Source: Siphonodentalium dalli (Eukaryota > Mollusca > Scaphopoda > Gadilida > Siphonodentaliidae). From it: 64,000 nt of DNA. Made by a program: the position numbers and the translations under genes. Below are positions 34,917 to 46,918 of the stretch, piece after piece. The first letter of the stretch is position 1. The number at the start of each line of letters is the position of its first letter. The DNA is taken from contig CP136068.1 of NCBI GenBank assembly GCA_032622095.1, positions 8,039,314 through 8,103,313 on the forward strand, read 5' to 3'. The notes beneath the pieces were generated by a model. It was not told where the DNA came from. It saw only the letters and a program-made list of their open reading frames with translations, and searched no databases.

Positions 34917-35103
34917 ATTAGGGAGGGACGCCCAGCGGGTCTCTGTTCAGACAGAAGTGTCCACTAAAATTTCCAACTGCACTCCTGCCATTGAACCAGA
35001 TCAAACTCCCATGTTTGTGAAATACCATATTATATGCAGTGCCTTCTGTTAGAAGTTTCCAACTGGTACCGTACCGCAGACTTTCCATCGACTTAACACC
35101 TGG
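34917..35103 (-). CDS. Possible small terminal coding exon, function unknown
   Basis: After a candidate acceptor (AAAATTCCAG) a phase-1 frame of about 60 codons reads GVKSMESLRYGTSWK, FHKHGSLIWFNGRS, GHFCLN and ends DPLGVPP before a stop. Composition is protein-like and the phase matches the lectin gene's exons, but no domain is recognised. It lies within the intron between the lectin-domain halves, so it would have to be an alternative last exon or part of a nested gene. A chance frame is quite possible. Confidence 0.25.
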
Positions 35104-37005
35104 AATTTTCCCACTGATATAGAGGATATCCAACGAGTTCTGTTGGGATATAAGATTTAAATAAACGAGATTGATACATTCTATTAACAACGAGTCAAAT
35201 TCATGAAACATGTTTGATAAATTCTTATATCCCAACATAACGATTGAAGATATTATATATCACATGAACAAAAAACTATATTTCTATGCCTTTTTAACAA
35301 ATCTAAATCCTTAAAAGAAACTGCAAAATGCATACATGCGGGGGCAAATTATGTTTTGAGGACCTGTGGCAAGTATTTTGAATAAATTATTCATTACCAG
35401 GGACCTGTCTAGAGGGTTTACAGTGAGCGGGGTTGTCCATTGCAAACGCACTAGCTAGCTCCTCCTTTTCAAGCAGACCGAACATTCCAAGTTCCAGAAT
35501 TATTATACCCATTTCGGTAGATACATTTTCCGACTCTAGCTTTAAACTTCCGATTATTTGAAATTGCCAACGCTGTTGCTATGGAATTCACAATATGAAA
35601 TATGTTTTTTTCTAGTAATTTTGTAAATTTCCAGTTCTAAATACTAAAGTCTATGATTCTACTTCAATTTCCATAACAGCATGGTGATTTTGTGTTAGTA
35701 TGATTTTATATGAGTTTAGATGATATGAGTTTATAAAAACAAAGACGGCATGACAAAATTATATTAAATTCAACCCGCTTGTTTGTTAGCATCTTAACAT
35801 TTTGTCAAATAACGAATCCGTATCACGCCAAATTGTCTCCATTATGAAACCTCTTATATGGGACATAGTTGTAGACAGCTACTTGTTGGCCGGGAATAGT
35901 CCCTGAGAAGACGGTGATTTGTGCACTCAGAGAACTTCAGGGTCTCGATCGAAATACATCGCGTCTTAAATATAATTGTAATTTCCGACTATTTTTGGGA
36001 TAATGATGCATACGGATACCAGATTTATTCATTTACACAAATCGAATCCTGAAGTATCTGACACGTACGCCGATCACGTGATTGTATACCGTGCCACTAG
36101 AACGTTTGCACTTTATTTTAAAATATCAGGAAATATCATAAACTTTTAAACTAAAATAAATGAAAACGGAGTTATTCACTGTCATGCTGTAGAGAACCCA
36201 GTTCTATAACCTTTGATAAGTAACACAACAGATTAGTCAACAAATCAACACCCTAACAATCCTCCGCTGGGACGCTATTTTGGACCTCTGTCGTTATTAT
36301 CAATATATAGGCGACACATAGTGGATCAATAACACATGTAAGTCGTGATTCAAACGTTCGCGAATGTTAGGACGATAATATTCGTCGTACTACTAGTCTA
36401 GTACTACTAATAGCAAAAACAGTATATGTTACTACATGCATACCACTCGAAGATACATATTACAGACGTGTTTTCATAGTATAATAACATTAAAATACAA
36501 AATGTGTAAGTACGTAAGTATTATAACTATCACTATCATGGTTACAAGGTGTTGCCCAGGTTCAGAAGTATTCAAATCTTTTGTAGGTTTTTTGTGGGTT
36601 ACACCCAGCTAGAGGGCATTTGGTTTGTTGGGTGGGGGGATGGTTTAAAATTTGGAGTTTCATACCGCACCCCCAGATCAAAGTTTCAACTTTGGGAAAT
36701 CTCGTTCGCACCTCCCGGTCATTGGCTTGTAATTTATCCAAATGGTACATCAAGGTATGAAACTGTTGACAATATCCAATGAAACAGCTTATATGGTTAG
36801 ACAATTTCCCGCTAATGGGCAATTCCAGTAAAAAATATTGATCGAAAACAACATATTCCACAATAAATATCGGTTGGAAAATCGAACTATCATAAAAGTT
36901 CAACCTGTATATGGTTTGAAGTCTTAGCTATCATCATTGTCATCGTCGCCCGAGTGTGTGGTCATCATCGTCATAATTTTTGTCTGTATCGTGTACAACA
37001 CCAAC

Positions 37006-37206
37006 CTCTGTCATGTCCTAGCGCTTTTAGTAGTGCTGCCACCGCATCCAGCATCGCCTGACTCTCAATGGTTATGAGATGAGCTCCGTCGTCCTCACAA
37101 CACATCCGTGCGGTATCACCAGTCACAGGAGAATCTCCGAACCTCAGTCGATAATTCTTCCCAGCGAGTGTCCGTGGTTCGTACCCAGAAGAACTGGCAC
37201 AGATGG
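37006..37206 (-). CDS. C-type lectin domain, N-terminal half
   Basis: A 201-nt exon, phase 1 at both ends. Acceptor: a T-rich tract then CTCAAG. Donor: GACAGAG before GTTGGTG, a weaker site. The reading is AICASSSGYEPRTLAGK, YRLRF, then TARMCCEDDGAHLITIES and a helix MLDAVAALLKALG. It corresponds to the first strand, the double-cysteine helix region and the GAHLxxI core of a C-type lectin fold. It continues in frame into 32632-32846 to give a full domain of about 135 residues. Upstream modules on the same strand appear to be at 38552-38662 and 59094-59231. Secreted lectins of this type in invertebrates commonly recognise glycans or microbes; the ligand is not predictable here. Confidence 0.85.
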
Positions 37207-37559
37207 CTTGAGATTTAAGAAAATAACTCAAAATAAAATTACATGAGCAACAAACTTTCGTGTCGTCATGTCCATATATGTAACACCTTATTTCAGTACT
37301 CAATATGTTGGGGAATTGACGATGTTCTATAAGATACAAAATCTAATGATGTAACCGTATAATCTATCTTCTGGCGCATGTGTAATAATGGGATAAAACT
37401 AGGATTTGAAACACCACGTGCATGTGACCACCCCTTAGAGAGACAAATACATATACAGTATGTATAATAAAACAATGCGGTCCTCGTTTTAAACGATACC
37501 AGATCAAGGACATCGCGTGTTTGCATAGTTCATGTATTTGGATTTTTATTAGTACATGT

Positions 37560-38470
37560 ATATATATATACTAGAAGGTGACCCGACTTCGTCCGGGCTT
37601 TGACCTTGAATTGTCTATTTTGAAGGCCAAGGTCAAGTGGGGTCACGATTTGACCCGTCCAAAACACAGTGCCCGAACAAAAGTACCCGACAAAAGTACC
37701 CGTCGAAATCCATCCGGTTTTACCCGATTTGACCTTGAATTGACCATTTTGAAGGTCAAGGTCAGGTGGGGTCAAACATCAACACCCCAAAAATGGTGGA
37801 AATCGGCCCAGCGGATACCGGGAAATCGGCCCAGCGGATACCGAGATACCCTATGCATCAAATTTCGTCCGTAAAAATCCGCCAGTTTAACCCGATTTGA
37901 TTTCCACTGAAGTATATAAACGCGCCTCAAGTTTCAACGTAAAGATAAATTACCATCGGTGCCCGAGATATCGCCAAGACGTCTGAAACAGTCAAATGCA
38001 TCGGCCGGGTAAGAGTTAACGTGATCTAACTTTATGACCTCTAACGACGTCATAGAAGTTATGCATTGTTTTTACCCTGATAGAAGATCGTACCACTTCT
38101 TCTTAATAATTGAGGCAGATAACTAAAACGGATACATACATATTATATATCGTTGGAAAGAGGAAACACGAAATATTCTCATAGTGTCATTATTATGACT
38201 GGCATGTTATTATTCGCGCTGTTTCGAATCGATTTGTAAGCACCGAACTGAAATATATTAGCGCAAAACGGCGTAAAAACAGATTTGACCTCGGCACGTG
38301 AAAAGTTGACCTCGCACGGACAAATTAATAGGCCTATGTTAGTCCTGACCCGAAAATACCCCCACATACCAAGTTTCATCGAAATCGGCTGGGCCATTTT
38401 CGAGTCCATCGATTACACACAAACACACAAACACACAAACAAACAAACAAACAGATCTTCCAAAATATAT
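37560..38470 (+). mobile_element. Repeat with a retroelement-like CAAA-rich tail
   Basis: Begins near ACTAGAAGGTGACCCGACTT. It holds two copies of a block with TTTGACCTTGAATTG, CATTTTGAAGG, CAAGGTCA and GTGGGGTCA (about 37608 and 37730), then GAAATCGGCCCAGCGGATAC twice. It ends TTTCATCGAAATCGGCTGGGCC, a (CACAAA)/(CAAA)n tail at about 38417-38452 and a TA-rich flank. The simple tail suggests a target-primed insertion such as a SINE or a truncated LINE 3' end. No protein domain. Confidence 0.5.
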
Positions 38471-38551
38471 AATAGATATATATATATTATCTAAACCCTA
38501 GTTCATCGGATGGTCACACACGCCACCAGTGGTGATTATGTTTCACCTTAC

Positions 38552-38662
38552 CTACTTGGTCACCAATGCATCCTTTTGTGAATATCGCATTGTTTTGGTT
38601 CTGTATATGCATCTCCACAACAATAGACGTGTTCACGTATAATTTAGTCATAGTCTGTCTAT
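38552..38662 (-). CDS. Small phase-1 exon just upstream of the lectin domain
   Basis: A 111-nt frame between a TCCGTAG acceptor and CAAGTAG before a good GTAAGG donor, phase 1 at both ends. It reads KLYVNTSIVVEMHIQNQN and ends FTKGCIGDQV. A related donor-side block (TIGGQV, then GTGAGG) occurs on the same strand at 58920-58960, which supports a true duplicated exon end. The domain is not recognised; a beta-rich extracellular segment with one cysteine is all that can be said. Joined to the 37-kb exon, the reading frame is kept. Confidence 0.5.
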
Positions 38663-39289
38663 CTACGGAATATTATAAAACAATTTGTTGGCACATATTT
38701 AGCCATTACGGATATTTGTTGAAAACCAACATTTCTTGATTACTTTCCGGTACAGAAATGATAGCAGCATCGAGTGATGTGCTCATGTATATGTCCACGT
38801 ACCGGGGGCCAAATGTACCTTAAAACTATTCGCTACCATTTCGATATTGCATCAGAACTCCTTCCGGTAGTACAGACCGGTCTGATATCCCTCAGTGCAC
38901 AACTACACGTACCCAGACAAATCAACACGACTCGTGCTAAAAATTGCAAAGAAATGGAACTGAAAGCAACCGCTCAGTATTACAGGCGTACTAGGCTTGC
39001 GCACTGGCCAATTGCGCGGCCACTGGTCACTAGCCAAATAAAACACGACGAATTGATGAATTGATTATAGTTGAGTGTACGAGATATAAGTGACAGCGCG
39101 TCTTTTACAACTTATGTATTTTTCTTCGTAAATAGTCTCTGACTGTTTAGCTCATTTTACTTATACCTTCTACTTATGCTGCAATAATAAATAAGAAATT
39201 TATTTCTTGATAGATTTCTTGATTACTTTCCCCGATATAGAAATGAGAGCAGCGTCGAATGACCACGCCTATATCGCGTGCCGTAACGA

Positions 39290-41632
39290 CGATGCACCAC
39301 ACTCAAATGTTGACAAATCTGTGGGATACCCCAGGAGATGGGCCCCAGAGAAAGGGAAAGCATTCGTTGATAATATTGACCGCACCTTATTGATCGAGCT
39401 TAACCGAGATTTGGAAAAACTGTCTTTGAAGGAATTTGAAAACGCATCCAAATCGGTATGCACACGCATAGTAAATATATTAATGGGCGCTGTTATTGAA
39501 ACATTTGGAAAAGTTAATGTCAATAAGAATTGGAAAGAAAAACGGGAAACAAATAAGTCATGGTTTGACAAAGATTGCAAACATATGCGAAAACAATTTC
39601 ACTTGGCGAAGCGCGCATATAAGAAGTGTAGAAGCGCCGACAATAAAATAAAAATGAGAGAATCCGGGAAACGTTTCAGACAAACGATGGATTCAAAAAT
39701 TAAATGTGAGCGAAAAAATATTGTGGAAGAATTGAAATCATTAAGCCGAACATCTAGCAAAGAATTTTGGAAAACTCTAGACAAACATTCTAAATCTAGC
39801 CGAATTAGGAAACAAGAATGTAAAATTCCGTTTAGACACATTATATGGTCATTTTAAGGGCCTCAGCTTACCTGACGACCTAATCGAAAAACTTGGGAAC
39901 AAAATCGATGAAATCTATGACGAACGATTTTCGGGCTCCTTAAACGATCCGATAACTGAAGAAGAAATTAGAGTGGCTACTGCGAATTTGAAAGCAAATA
40001 AATCTCCAGGAATTGATCTCATACCCAATGAAAATTTGAAAGCATCAATTGACATCATGACACCCTTATATTGCAAACTATTTAACTTTATCCTAAATAC
40101 TGGGTGCTTCCCAGATGACTGGGCTATTGGGATGATTAAACCTATTTACAAAAAATCAGGAGATCGTGATAACCCAGATTCGTATCGTGGGATAACATTG
40201 TTAAGCTGTATAGATAAGATGTTCACTTCTATCATGAACAAAAGATTAACTAACTTTTCCGATGAAGAGCATTTAATCAACGAGTATCAAACGGGTTTCC
40301 GGCGTAAACACTCTACTATTGATAACATATATGTCCTACAGACTATCATCGATATGTATTTATCTAGTGGGAATTTTTTTTACTGTACTTTCATTGATTT
40401 CCGAAAGGCTTTTGATAGTGTCTGGAGAGATGGACTCTGGGTTAAATTATTGGAACGAATATATGTTAAATTATTATGTATGTTATATGCTGATGACACT
40501 GTATTGATGGCTGATAACGAAAGTAGTATGCATCGTGCACTCCAAGCATGTGATGACTATTCAGATGCATGGAAACTCGAAGTTAATACAAAGAAAACAA
40601 AAGTTGTAATTTTTTGCAAAAAAATGCAAAAAAATCTTCCGATATTTATATTTAAAGAACATACAATAGAAATCACGAAGGAATTCACATATTTTCTACA
40701 ATGGTCGTTTCTGTAGATCTATTAAAGAAAACAAGAACATTGCTCTGAAAGCAATGTATGCTTTATTTAATAAGGTGAGATAACTAAATCTCCCTTTAGA
40801 TATGATGTTAACTCTCTTTGATTACAAAATAGCCCCCATATTGCTTTATGGTAGTGAGGTATGGTGTTATGAGCCCACCAAGGACATCGAATTCGTCCAC
40901 TTAAAATTTTGCAAAATTCTACTTGGTATGAAGTCCAGTACACCGAATTACATGGTGTACGGAGCAACAGGACGACACCCACTTGGAATTGAGATCAAAT
41001 GCCGTGCACTGGCATTTTGGTCAAGAACCGTTTCTGAATATGGTTCAAATCTAGTGAAGAAACTATATAAATTGTCGCGAGTGTTATCTGAGTCTCCCGG
41101 CACTTATTTGAAATGGTTTGAATTTATACAGGTGATCTTCGAAGAGGTAAATGCCAAAAGTTCATGCTCAGCTAACTCACCCTTGTCTAAGGGGACCATC
41201 AGACAATTTAAAATGGACATGACAAGTCAATTTGAATTAGAATGGCGCCAAAATATTCTTTCTTCGTCAAAGGGTATCCTTTACAAAGAAATAATGTCCG
41301 ACCTTAAAATGAGTGGCTATTTGCTAAAATTGCCTACATATCTGGCAGAATACATGACAAAGATTAGAACAACAAACCATCGTTTGGCCATTGAGAGTGG
41401 TAGATGGAAAGCCGTGTCACGAGAACAAAGACTCTGCTCCGCATGTCTCGGTGATGAATATCATTTTATTATCGTATGCAAAAAATTCCAGGTTATCAGA
41501 GAGAAATTCATACCATCATATTATTGGGAGCTTCCCAACCTTGATAAATTTATTGGTCTTCTGTCTATTGATAATCTAGAAATTGTGAAGAGGGTATGTA
41601 TATTTATTAAACAGGCACTGTGTGACACGTGA
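39290..41632 (+). pseudogene. jockey/CR1-type LINE relic with reverse transcriptase, 5'-truncated
   Basis: Three frames together make a non-LTR retrotransposon ORF2 without its endonuclease. The inter-domain region (RWAPEKGKAFVDNI, NKSWFDKDCKHMRK) leads to the polymerase: KSPGIDLIPNE, KPIYKKSGDRDNPDSYRGIT, YQTGFRRKHSTIDNI, motif A FIDFRKAFDSVWRDGLW and motif C YADD. The C-terminal part has FDYKIAPILLYGSEVWCYE, a FVHLKFCKILLG block and RLCSACLGDEYHFIIVCKKF, a zinc-knuckle-like end. Breaks: a frameshift near 39835, loss of about 60-70 residues between motifs A and C (including the motif B region), a frameshift near 40700 and an in-frame TAA near 40780. The endonuclease is missing. It cannot move by itself. 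Inserted in the sense opposite to the lectin gene. Confidence 0.9.
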
Positions 41633-42707
41633 GACTGTCGTGAACTATCGGAGACATATATCATGAATGAGCTTATGTGCTTCTGATATCAGTTCTTCCC
41701 GGAAAGCTGATATCAGAATCGATAAGCTTGCATTCATAGATTACATTCGACACATTGTATTACACCGTATGCACACAGTTACATAGTTTTAACTTGGTAT
41801 TTAACATGTGCGTCTATACACGATGAGAATATAATTAGATTATCAACGAAATTATATTATAAATCCAAATTGAAAATGGAAATCATTTAATGCTTTCTGC
41901 CCGTCGCAACTTAAGACATTGGACAGAGTATACGGCATATATATCAATAGCATAGCATGACATTATGCATTGTTTATATCATGTCTATACACGCATAGGT
42001 GGACTTAGCGTGTAAATATGTATGTATATAAAACCAACTAATTCATTAAGTTATTAATATATATTATGTTTACTAATGTTTACTAATGTACTTTTGTTCT
42101 GTGATAAACAGCAAAGACATAATAAAACATTAGAACACCAAAACAATGCACTTGGAAACTTTTCGAAACTTCCTACGATTTAACATGAAATTTCGGTGCT
42201 GCATATAATTCCTTCGGGTATGACTGTATTGATAACTAGAATGCACTCAGTGGAGCTGCCTATACCTGCGCCATCACACATTTGGCATGTGTTATGATAT
42301 CTTGTCAACAACAGTTTGAACCACGGGTGCTGGACCCTCTTTTGAGAGATAAATAGAAAATCTAGATATAAAAGTTCAGATTATCCATCGCTGAAATATT
42401 TGTGTGTACAGCCATAATATCTCTGTTATCTGCAGTCGATCTATTAACTAATGATGGTCTTAGTAATACCGTACGAGTTGTTTGACATATTTATCGAACA
42501 ATATAGACATCGCTCAAATGAAGTGTGGGAATACGATTGGTTGCCGATGATGCTGTATATTATATACCAATTGGGTAACATTGCTAGTTTGACTAGAATG
42601 ATTTGTGTATGTCATTGTACTTCACAGGCAAATCAACATCAAAGTCAATTTCAAATTCCGACATAATTAAATAAAAGACACGCGATCATTGGCTAGTCTC
42701 TGAAATG
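41633..42707. other. Non-coding flank of the LINE
   Basis: No gene. A CCCGGAAAGCTGATATC block near 41699 resembles GTCCGGAAAGCTGATATCG near 30300. The 3' end of the LINE is not marked by a clear tail. Confidence 0.4.
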
Positions 42708-42941
42708 CCCTATCAATAACTCGCGGCCATTTTGGATCCACCAGGTCCGGTTCCGTGGTTTCATACATGTATATTAATTCAGCCCCTGTTGCGTGGTTTC
42801 AGTGCTACAGGTCAAAGTTTTGGAGTAGCATTTCCATATATGGAGCTTTTGAATTATTCATGACTTCCATATATGGAAAGTCAAGTAAAACCACGGAACC
42901 GGACATGGTGGATCCAAAATGGACGCGAGTTAGTGATAGGG
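42708..42941. mobile_element. 234-bp MITE with 54-bp terminal inverted repeats
   Basis: The left arm 42708-42761 (CCCTATCAATAACTCGCG, CCATTTTGGATCCACC, GGTTCCGTGGTTT) pairs with 42888-42941 with only a few mismatches. An inner hairpin (TTCCATATATGGA-type words) occupies the centre. No transposase. The target duplication is not obvious; superfamily unassigned. Confidence 0.75.
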
Positions 42942-43337
42942 TATATTAACAATGTGTCAATGTGAGCACGCCCTTATCGACTGATCTACAGTATTCGAGA
43001 ACATATCATCAACATCATGAACAGTTGTATTTCCACATGTTTTGATAAACAATTTGGTTCAAGCAATATATCACATACCAAATATCAAAATATCAAATAA
43101 TCTGAAATGTGTTGTACCATGTAGTCTGTAGAATACTCAAATGTGATTATGTGACTAGATCATGTTACTGTATATTATGAAACTGAATGTTAATAAAAAC
43201 TTTGGCACTCTGCCTATCCCTAGAAATGTGATTATGTTGACACATTTCTTGATTAATGACACTTATATGATAAATTCGAATAGTATCGTTATCTTCATTA
43301 TGCACTGTTCTATTACAATCTCGCGCAATAAACTATT

Positions 43338-43470
43338 TAGGGGGTGGGTGTCCAAAACTGACCGGAAAAAAATTCCTGAAACGGAAAAAAAAGGGTGGGT
43401 GTCCAAAATTGCCTGGAAAAAAGGCCGGAAACGGAAGAAATTGGGTGGGTGGGTGGTCCGAGGCCGGACA
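43338..43470 (+). repeat. Imperfect GGGTGGGTGTCC tandem repeat
   Basis: Three units begin GGGTGGGTG(T/G)(C/T)C and carry AAA(A/T)(C/T)TG, C(C/T)GGAAAAAA and GAAACGGAA blocks. A poly-C run follows near 43508-43519. Overlapping frames on both strands are low-complexity artefacts. Confidence 0.6.
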
Positions 43471-44116
43471 AAATTAAAATGATAATACGTGCCTGGAAAT
43501 GTTTTCGACCCCCCCCCCCCCTGGTGAAGAACCAAAAATCTGGAACGAAATGTCTGAATTATATTGTTGCCCGAGGGACAAGTTTTTTGTGCAGTTGGGT
43601 TTCATGCTAACAATACATTTATTCTGGACTCCGTTGCTTCACATCGAATTAAATTATGCATTTGGATCAGAAGTAAGAATATGAAAACAAGACACAAGAA
43701 AATATTAATAAAAAAATCGGAATCAGATGTTAAATTATGTTTATATAATCATACTGGTTTTCGATGATTTTAGTCGTAATCATCCGGACTCTCTGTCTTC
43801 GAAATATGACGTATATTGGGGCCAACTATCGAGTACATGAAGTAGTGCGTGCAGGGTAATTTGATCCGGGGACAATTTTTGAACATTCACATTCTGGCAT
43901 CATAATCAGAGACGTCGCGACAGGGGGGTTGGGGGCGGTGTCTCACCCCCAACTTTAGTCAAAATTTTCAACAGTTGGAAATTTCATACCTGCCAAAACA
44001 TTAGTTTCACACCAACAATATGTTGAAAATGTTGTTGTAGTTTCATTTTCAAACAATATTTGGGGGGGGGGGATTAAGTGTTTTTGGACCAATATTTGCA
44101 TATTTTCCTATTTTTG

Positions 44117-44440
44117 GTCATCAGTTGGAAATTTTCCAACCTTAGGGGGTGACAGGTTAGAAATTTCCTACACTTGGAAAGCTTGTGTCATGTTACCTCT
44201 CACGTGGCCAGTCAAAAACTGCTAGTTAATTAAAAAAAACAATATTGTCATACATTTGGAAAACATTGGTCATCAGTTGGAAATTTTCCAACCTTAGGGG
44301 GTGACAGGTTAGAAATTTCCTACACTTGGAAAGCTTGTGTCATGTTACCTCTCACGTGGCCAGTCAAAAACTGCTAGTTAATTAAAAAAAACAATATTGT
44401 CATACATTTGGAAAACATTGTCATCGGAATTGTCATCAGT
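44117..44440 (+). repeat. 152-bp tandem duplication plus partial third copy
   Basis: Units starting GTCATCAGTTGGAAATTTTCC lie at 44117, 44269 and (after an 11-bp insertion) 44432. The first two copies appear identical, including CTCACGTGGCCAGTC. They lie inside the hAT-like element. Confidence 0.85.
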
Positions 44441-44537
44441 TGGAAATTTTCCAACCTAAGTGGTGGTGTCAGGTTTAAATTTTCTAACTTCAGGAAGGCT
44501 TGATGCTAGTCTAGATGCCAAGCCTTGGAATATTGCG

Positions 44538-44752
44538 TCTGTCATTTGCAGAATGAGGTCCACATAGGGTGAATTTAGTGATGCTATCCCGCATAGCGGG
44601 CTAGCATAACCAAATTCACCCTCTGGAGACCTCATTCTGATGAGATGTAAGCAGAATGAGGTCCCCAGAGGGTGAATTTGGTGTTGCTAACCCGCTATGC
44701 GGGATAGCATCACTACATTACCATCTGGGGACCTCATTCTGCAAATGACAGA
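44538..44752. repeat. Large two-level palindrome
   Basis: The outer arms are TCTGTCATTTGCAGAATGAG... and its complement. Each half also contains an inner hairpin built on GCTATCCCGCATAGCGGG / CCCGCTATGCGGGATAGC, flanked by CAGAATGAGGTCC / GGACCTCATTCTG. The centre is near 44645. The layout parallels the paired palindromes of the piggyBac-like MITE at 6.6 kb but the sequence is unrelated. Confidence 0.8.
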
Positions 44753-45174
44753 CACATTATTTCAAGGCATGCCAGATGCTAGGATTTTGCGATTTTCTTG
44801 TTCAGATTTCAAAATTAATTTTCTCGCACCCAATTGCATTTATCTGGAGTTAGGCCACTAGATGTTAGGATTCATGCATTTTTTCAGGTTAAAATATCTG
44901 AATGTTCTCATATCGGGAATATAGAACAATGGTTTATGAATATATATATATAATATTAAGTTACAGCCACTGAGGTGCAGGGGTGCATGCAACTGGAATT
45001 AGGCAAAACTTGTGAATTTGTCTGATTCAAGGGGGGGGGGGGGTGGGATTGGAATTTTCCCAAGGTAGACACCCACCCCCGCCACAACGGAGACCCTCTA
45101 GCCACGTCCCTGATTACAATCGCAATTGCCACAATGGGGCGACATTAATGATACATGTATCAGGTAGAGTAGAT

Positions 45175-46776
45175 TTATTTTTGAACAGATAAATCCTGAA
45201 CTTCCTCGGCGGTAGGCTGGTCCTGTACTTGTGTGATTATAACTGGAGACGTTGTGGCACCAAATGGATTAGTAGATGGTCCATATGAAAGTTCATGGAT
45301 GATATACTCAATTCGCAGTTTTGCCAACGATCTTTTGTATGGAGTCAGGGATCGCATGGATGGTGCCAGACTATTCAAGAACAGCGTGATCTCGTCATCA
45401 GGTGGCGGCGTTGGTGTTGGAGGAGGTTGTTCATTCGCCGGAGGTACGGGGTCTTCAACAAGTTGCTGGGCTACTTTCAGCATCTTTTCATTGAAGTATT
45501 CGTTCGCTCTACGTTTTTTCTACAAGCGAATGGAACACCAGCCGACTGAGACACCCCTGCTGGTTCACTAATGAACTCTTCACCATCTTCGGCATCCGAA
45601 GTAGGCTCATTGTGCACACTTTCATCATCCTGGGAGACATCATAGACAGTTTCCTGAGGCTGAAGATTAGAGGCTGTTTCCCGTGGCTCAGAGGTACTTT
45701 TCAGAAACAGCAGGTTTTGTAATATTTCCATTGTTTTCCTCTAGATGTTCCCTGTCCACTGCGAGTTTTTGTTACAGGTTTGTGGTGTCGGGTGAAATGG
45801 TCTCTTAGATTATTTGTCTTTACATTGTTGGGCTGTTGAGAAAAGAAACAAAAATATGCATTATTTTCAACCATCATCACATGTACTGTTTTTTCATGAC
45901 ATATTTAGTTATATCAATAATTCATTTATGATAACACTAAATGACTTCTTGATATCACAAAATAGGTAATAACTTGAGATGGGTAATACCCCCGTATTCA
46001 AAATGTTATTGGAATGAAGTAGCCATTACCATATATTTGGCACTGAAATTATGTCAACATGTAACCCTCACCCTAAACTCCCTAACCATAACCCCTGACT
46101 CTAATCCTAAATTTATTGACTAAATAAAAACTGGGACGAAATTAAGCATGTTGCGAAAAAAAAAACTCCAGACACAATTGTGTCCACGGACGGACAGACG
46201 GACGGCTAGACGGACAGACGGCTAGACAGACGGACGGACGGACAAGCTGATACCAGTATACCCCTACAACTCGTTGCGGGGGGGGGGGTATAAATATGAA
46301 ACTGCGCCACATAGTCTCAAAATTATAACTGAAAATGTAAAAAATAGTTGCAGGCATATTTAATGTATTTGAACATTTTGAATATAATATGCTCACTATA
46401 TACATATATGGTATTTTCAAACTCATGTCATTGTCAACTACAATATGTCAAGTGGAATGTGTTCAATGGACATTCTGAATCTCATAGCAATTGTGTTTAA
46501 TTGAATTTTATTCTATAATTCCAGTTTGTGAGTTTTTTTTATCGGGGATGAGTGGAAGTTCATTTTAATGTGGGCAAAGTGACTTCCCAAGCTTGGTTTT
46601 CCTATTTGGAATGGAATTGTGATTTTAGAAAACTAACCCGATGATTCTGTTACTCTGGCAATCTCTTCCCATGCATTCTCTCTTCTCTTTTTATTCTTAT
46701 ACTCTTGAGATTTTGTGTCATACAGACACACATGGCGTTGTACTTCGATAATTAGCCTCTCGCTAAAGTCCTCCAT
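45175..46776 (-). pseudogene. MADF-BESS domain protein gene, decayed (copy 1)
   Basis: Exon 1 (46638-46776) starts at ATG. It encodes the first part of a MADF domain: RLIIEVQRHVCLYDTKS, then YKNKKRRENAWEEIARV, before a GTTAGT donor. Exon 2 (45175-45832) follows a good TTTCTCAACAG acceptor with the rest of the MADF (NNLRDHFTRHHKPV, GKQWKYYK), an acidic linker and a BESS motif near the end (DDEITLFLNSLAPSMRSL, then a basic helix). MADF binds DNA and BESS mediates protein contacts; the family includes transcriptional regulators. Two shifts in A-runs break exon 2: after WKYYK, and near CRK before the EKMLKVAQQ segment. Exon phases also do not join cleanly. It is therefore a pseudogene, or the sequence has homopolymer errors. 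Confidence 0.75.
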
Positions 46777-46918
46777 TATCGCGACGACAAATCAGTGTGC
46801 CGTCCTCAAATAGAAAAAAAACGGTCGGATAAACACCCTATTTGAGAGCGGTCCAATTATATCGCAACAAAGCGAGAATTCGGCGAAGCATAAAATCACT
46901 GCTATAATCGCCTCGTGG

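Larger units (their letters stand above)
43907..45112. mobile_element. hAT-like non-autonomous element (related to 26146-26886)
   Basis: The left end is CAGAGACGTCGCGAC; the right end is complementary to CAGGGACGTGGCTAG, a degenerate hAT inverted repeat. Flanking 8-mers ATCATAAT and ATTACAAT match at six positions, consistent with an aged 8-bp target duplication. The interior shares several blocks with the 26-kb element (TAGATGCTAGGATT, CTGGAGTTAG, TTTATGAATATATA, a poly-G run, GGAATTTTCCCAAGGT). It also contains tandem 152-bp repeats and a large palindrome. Its right 70 bp forms the left edge of the 4,262-bp tandem units. Confidence 0.6.

Noticed and set aside
45233-45571. Gly-rich 112-codon plus-strand frame, repeated in each unit
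   Set aside because: It is the antisense shadow of the Pro-rich and BESS-coding minus strand.
46142-46426. 94-codon frame with PSVCLAVCPSSRPSVRP
   Set aside because: Translation of a GACGGACAGACGG tract; it also breaks in copy 3.
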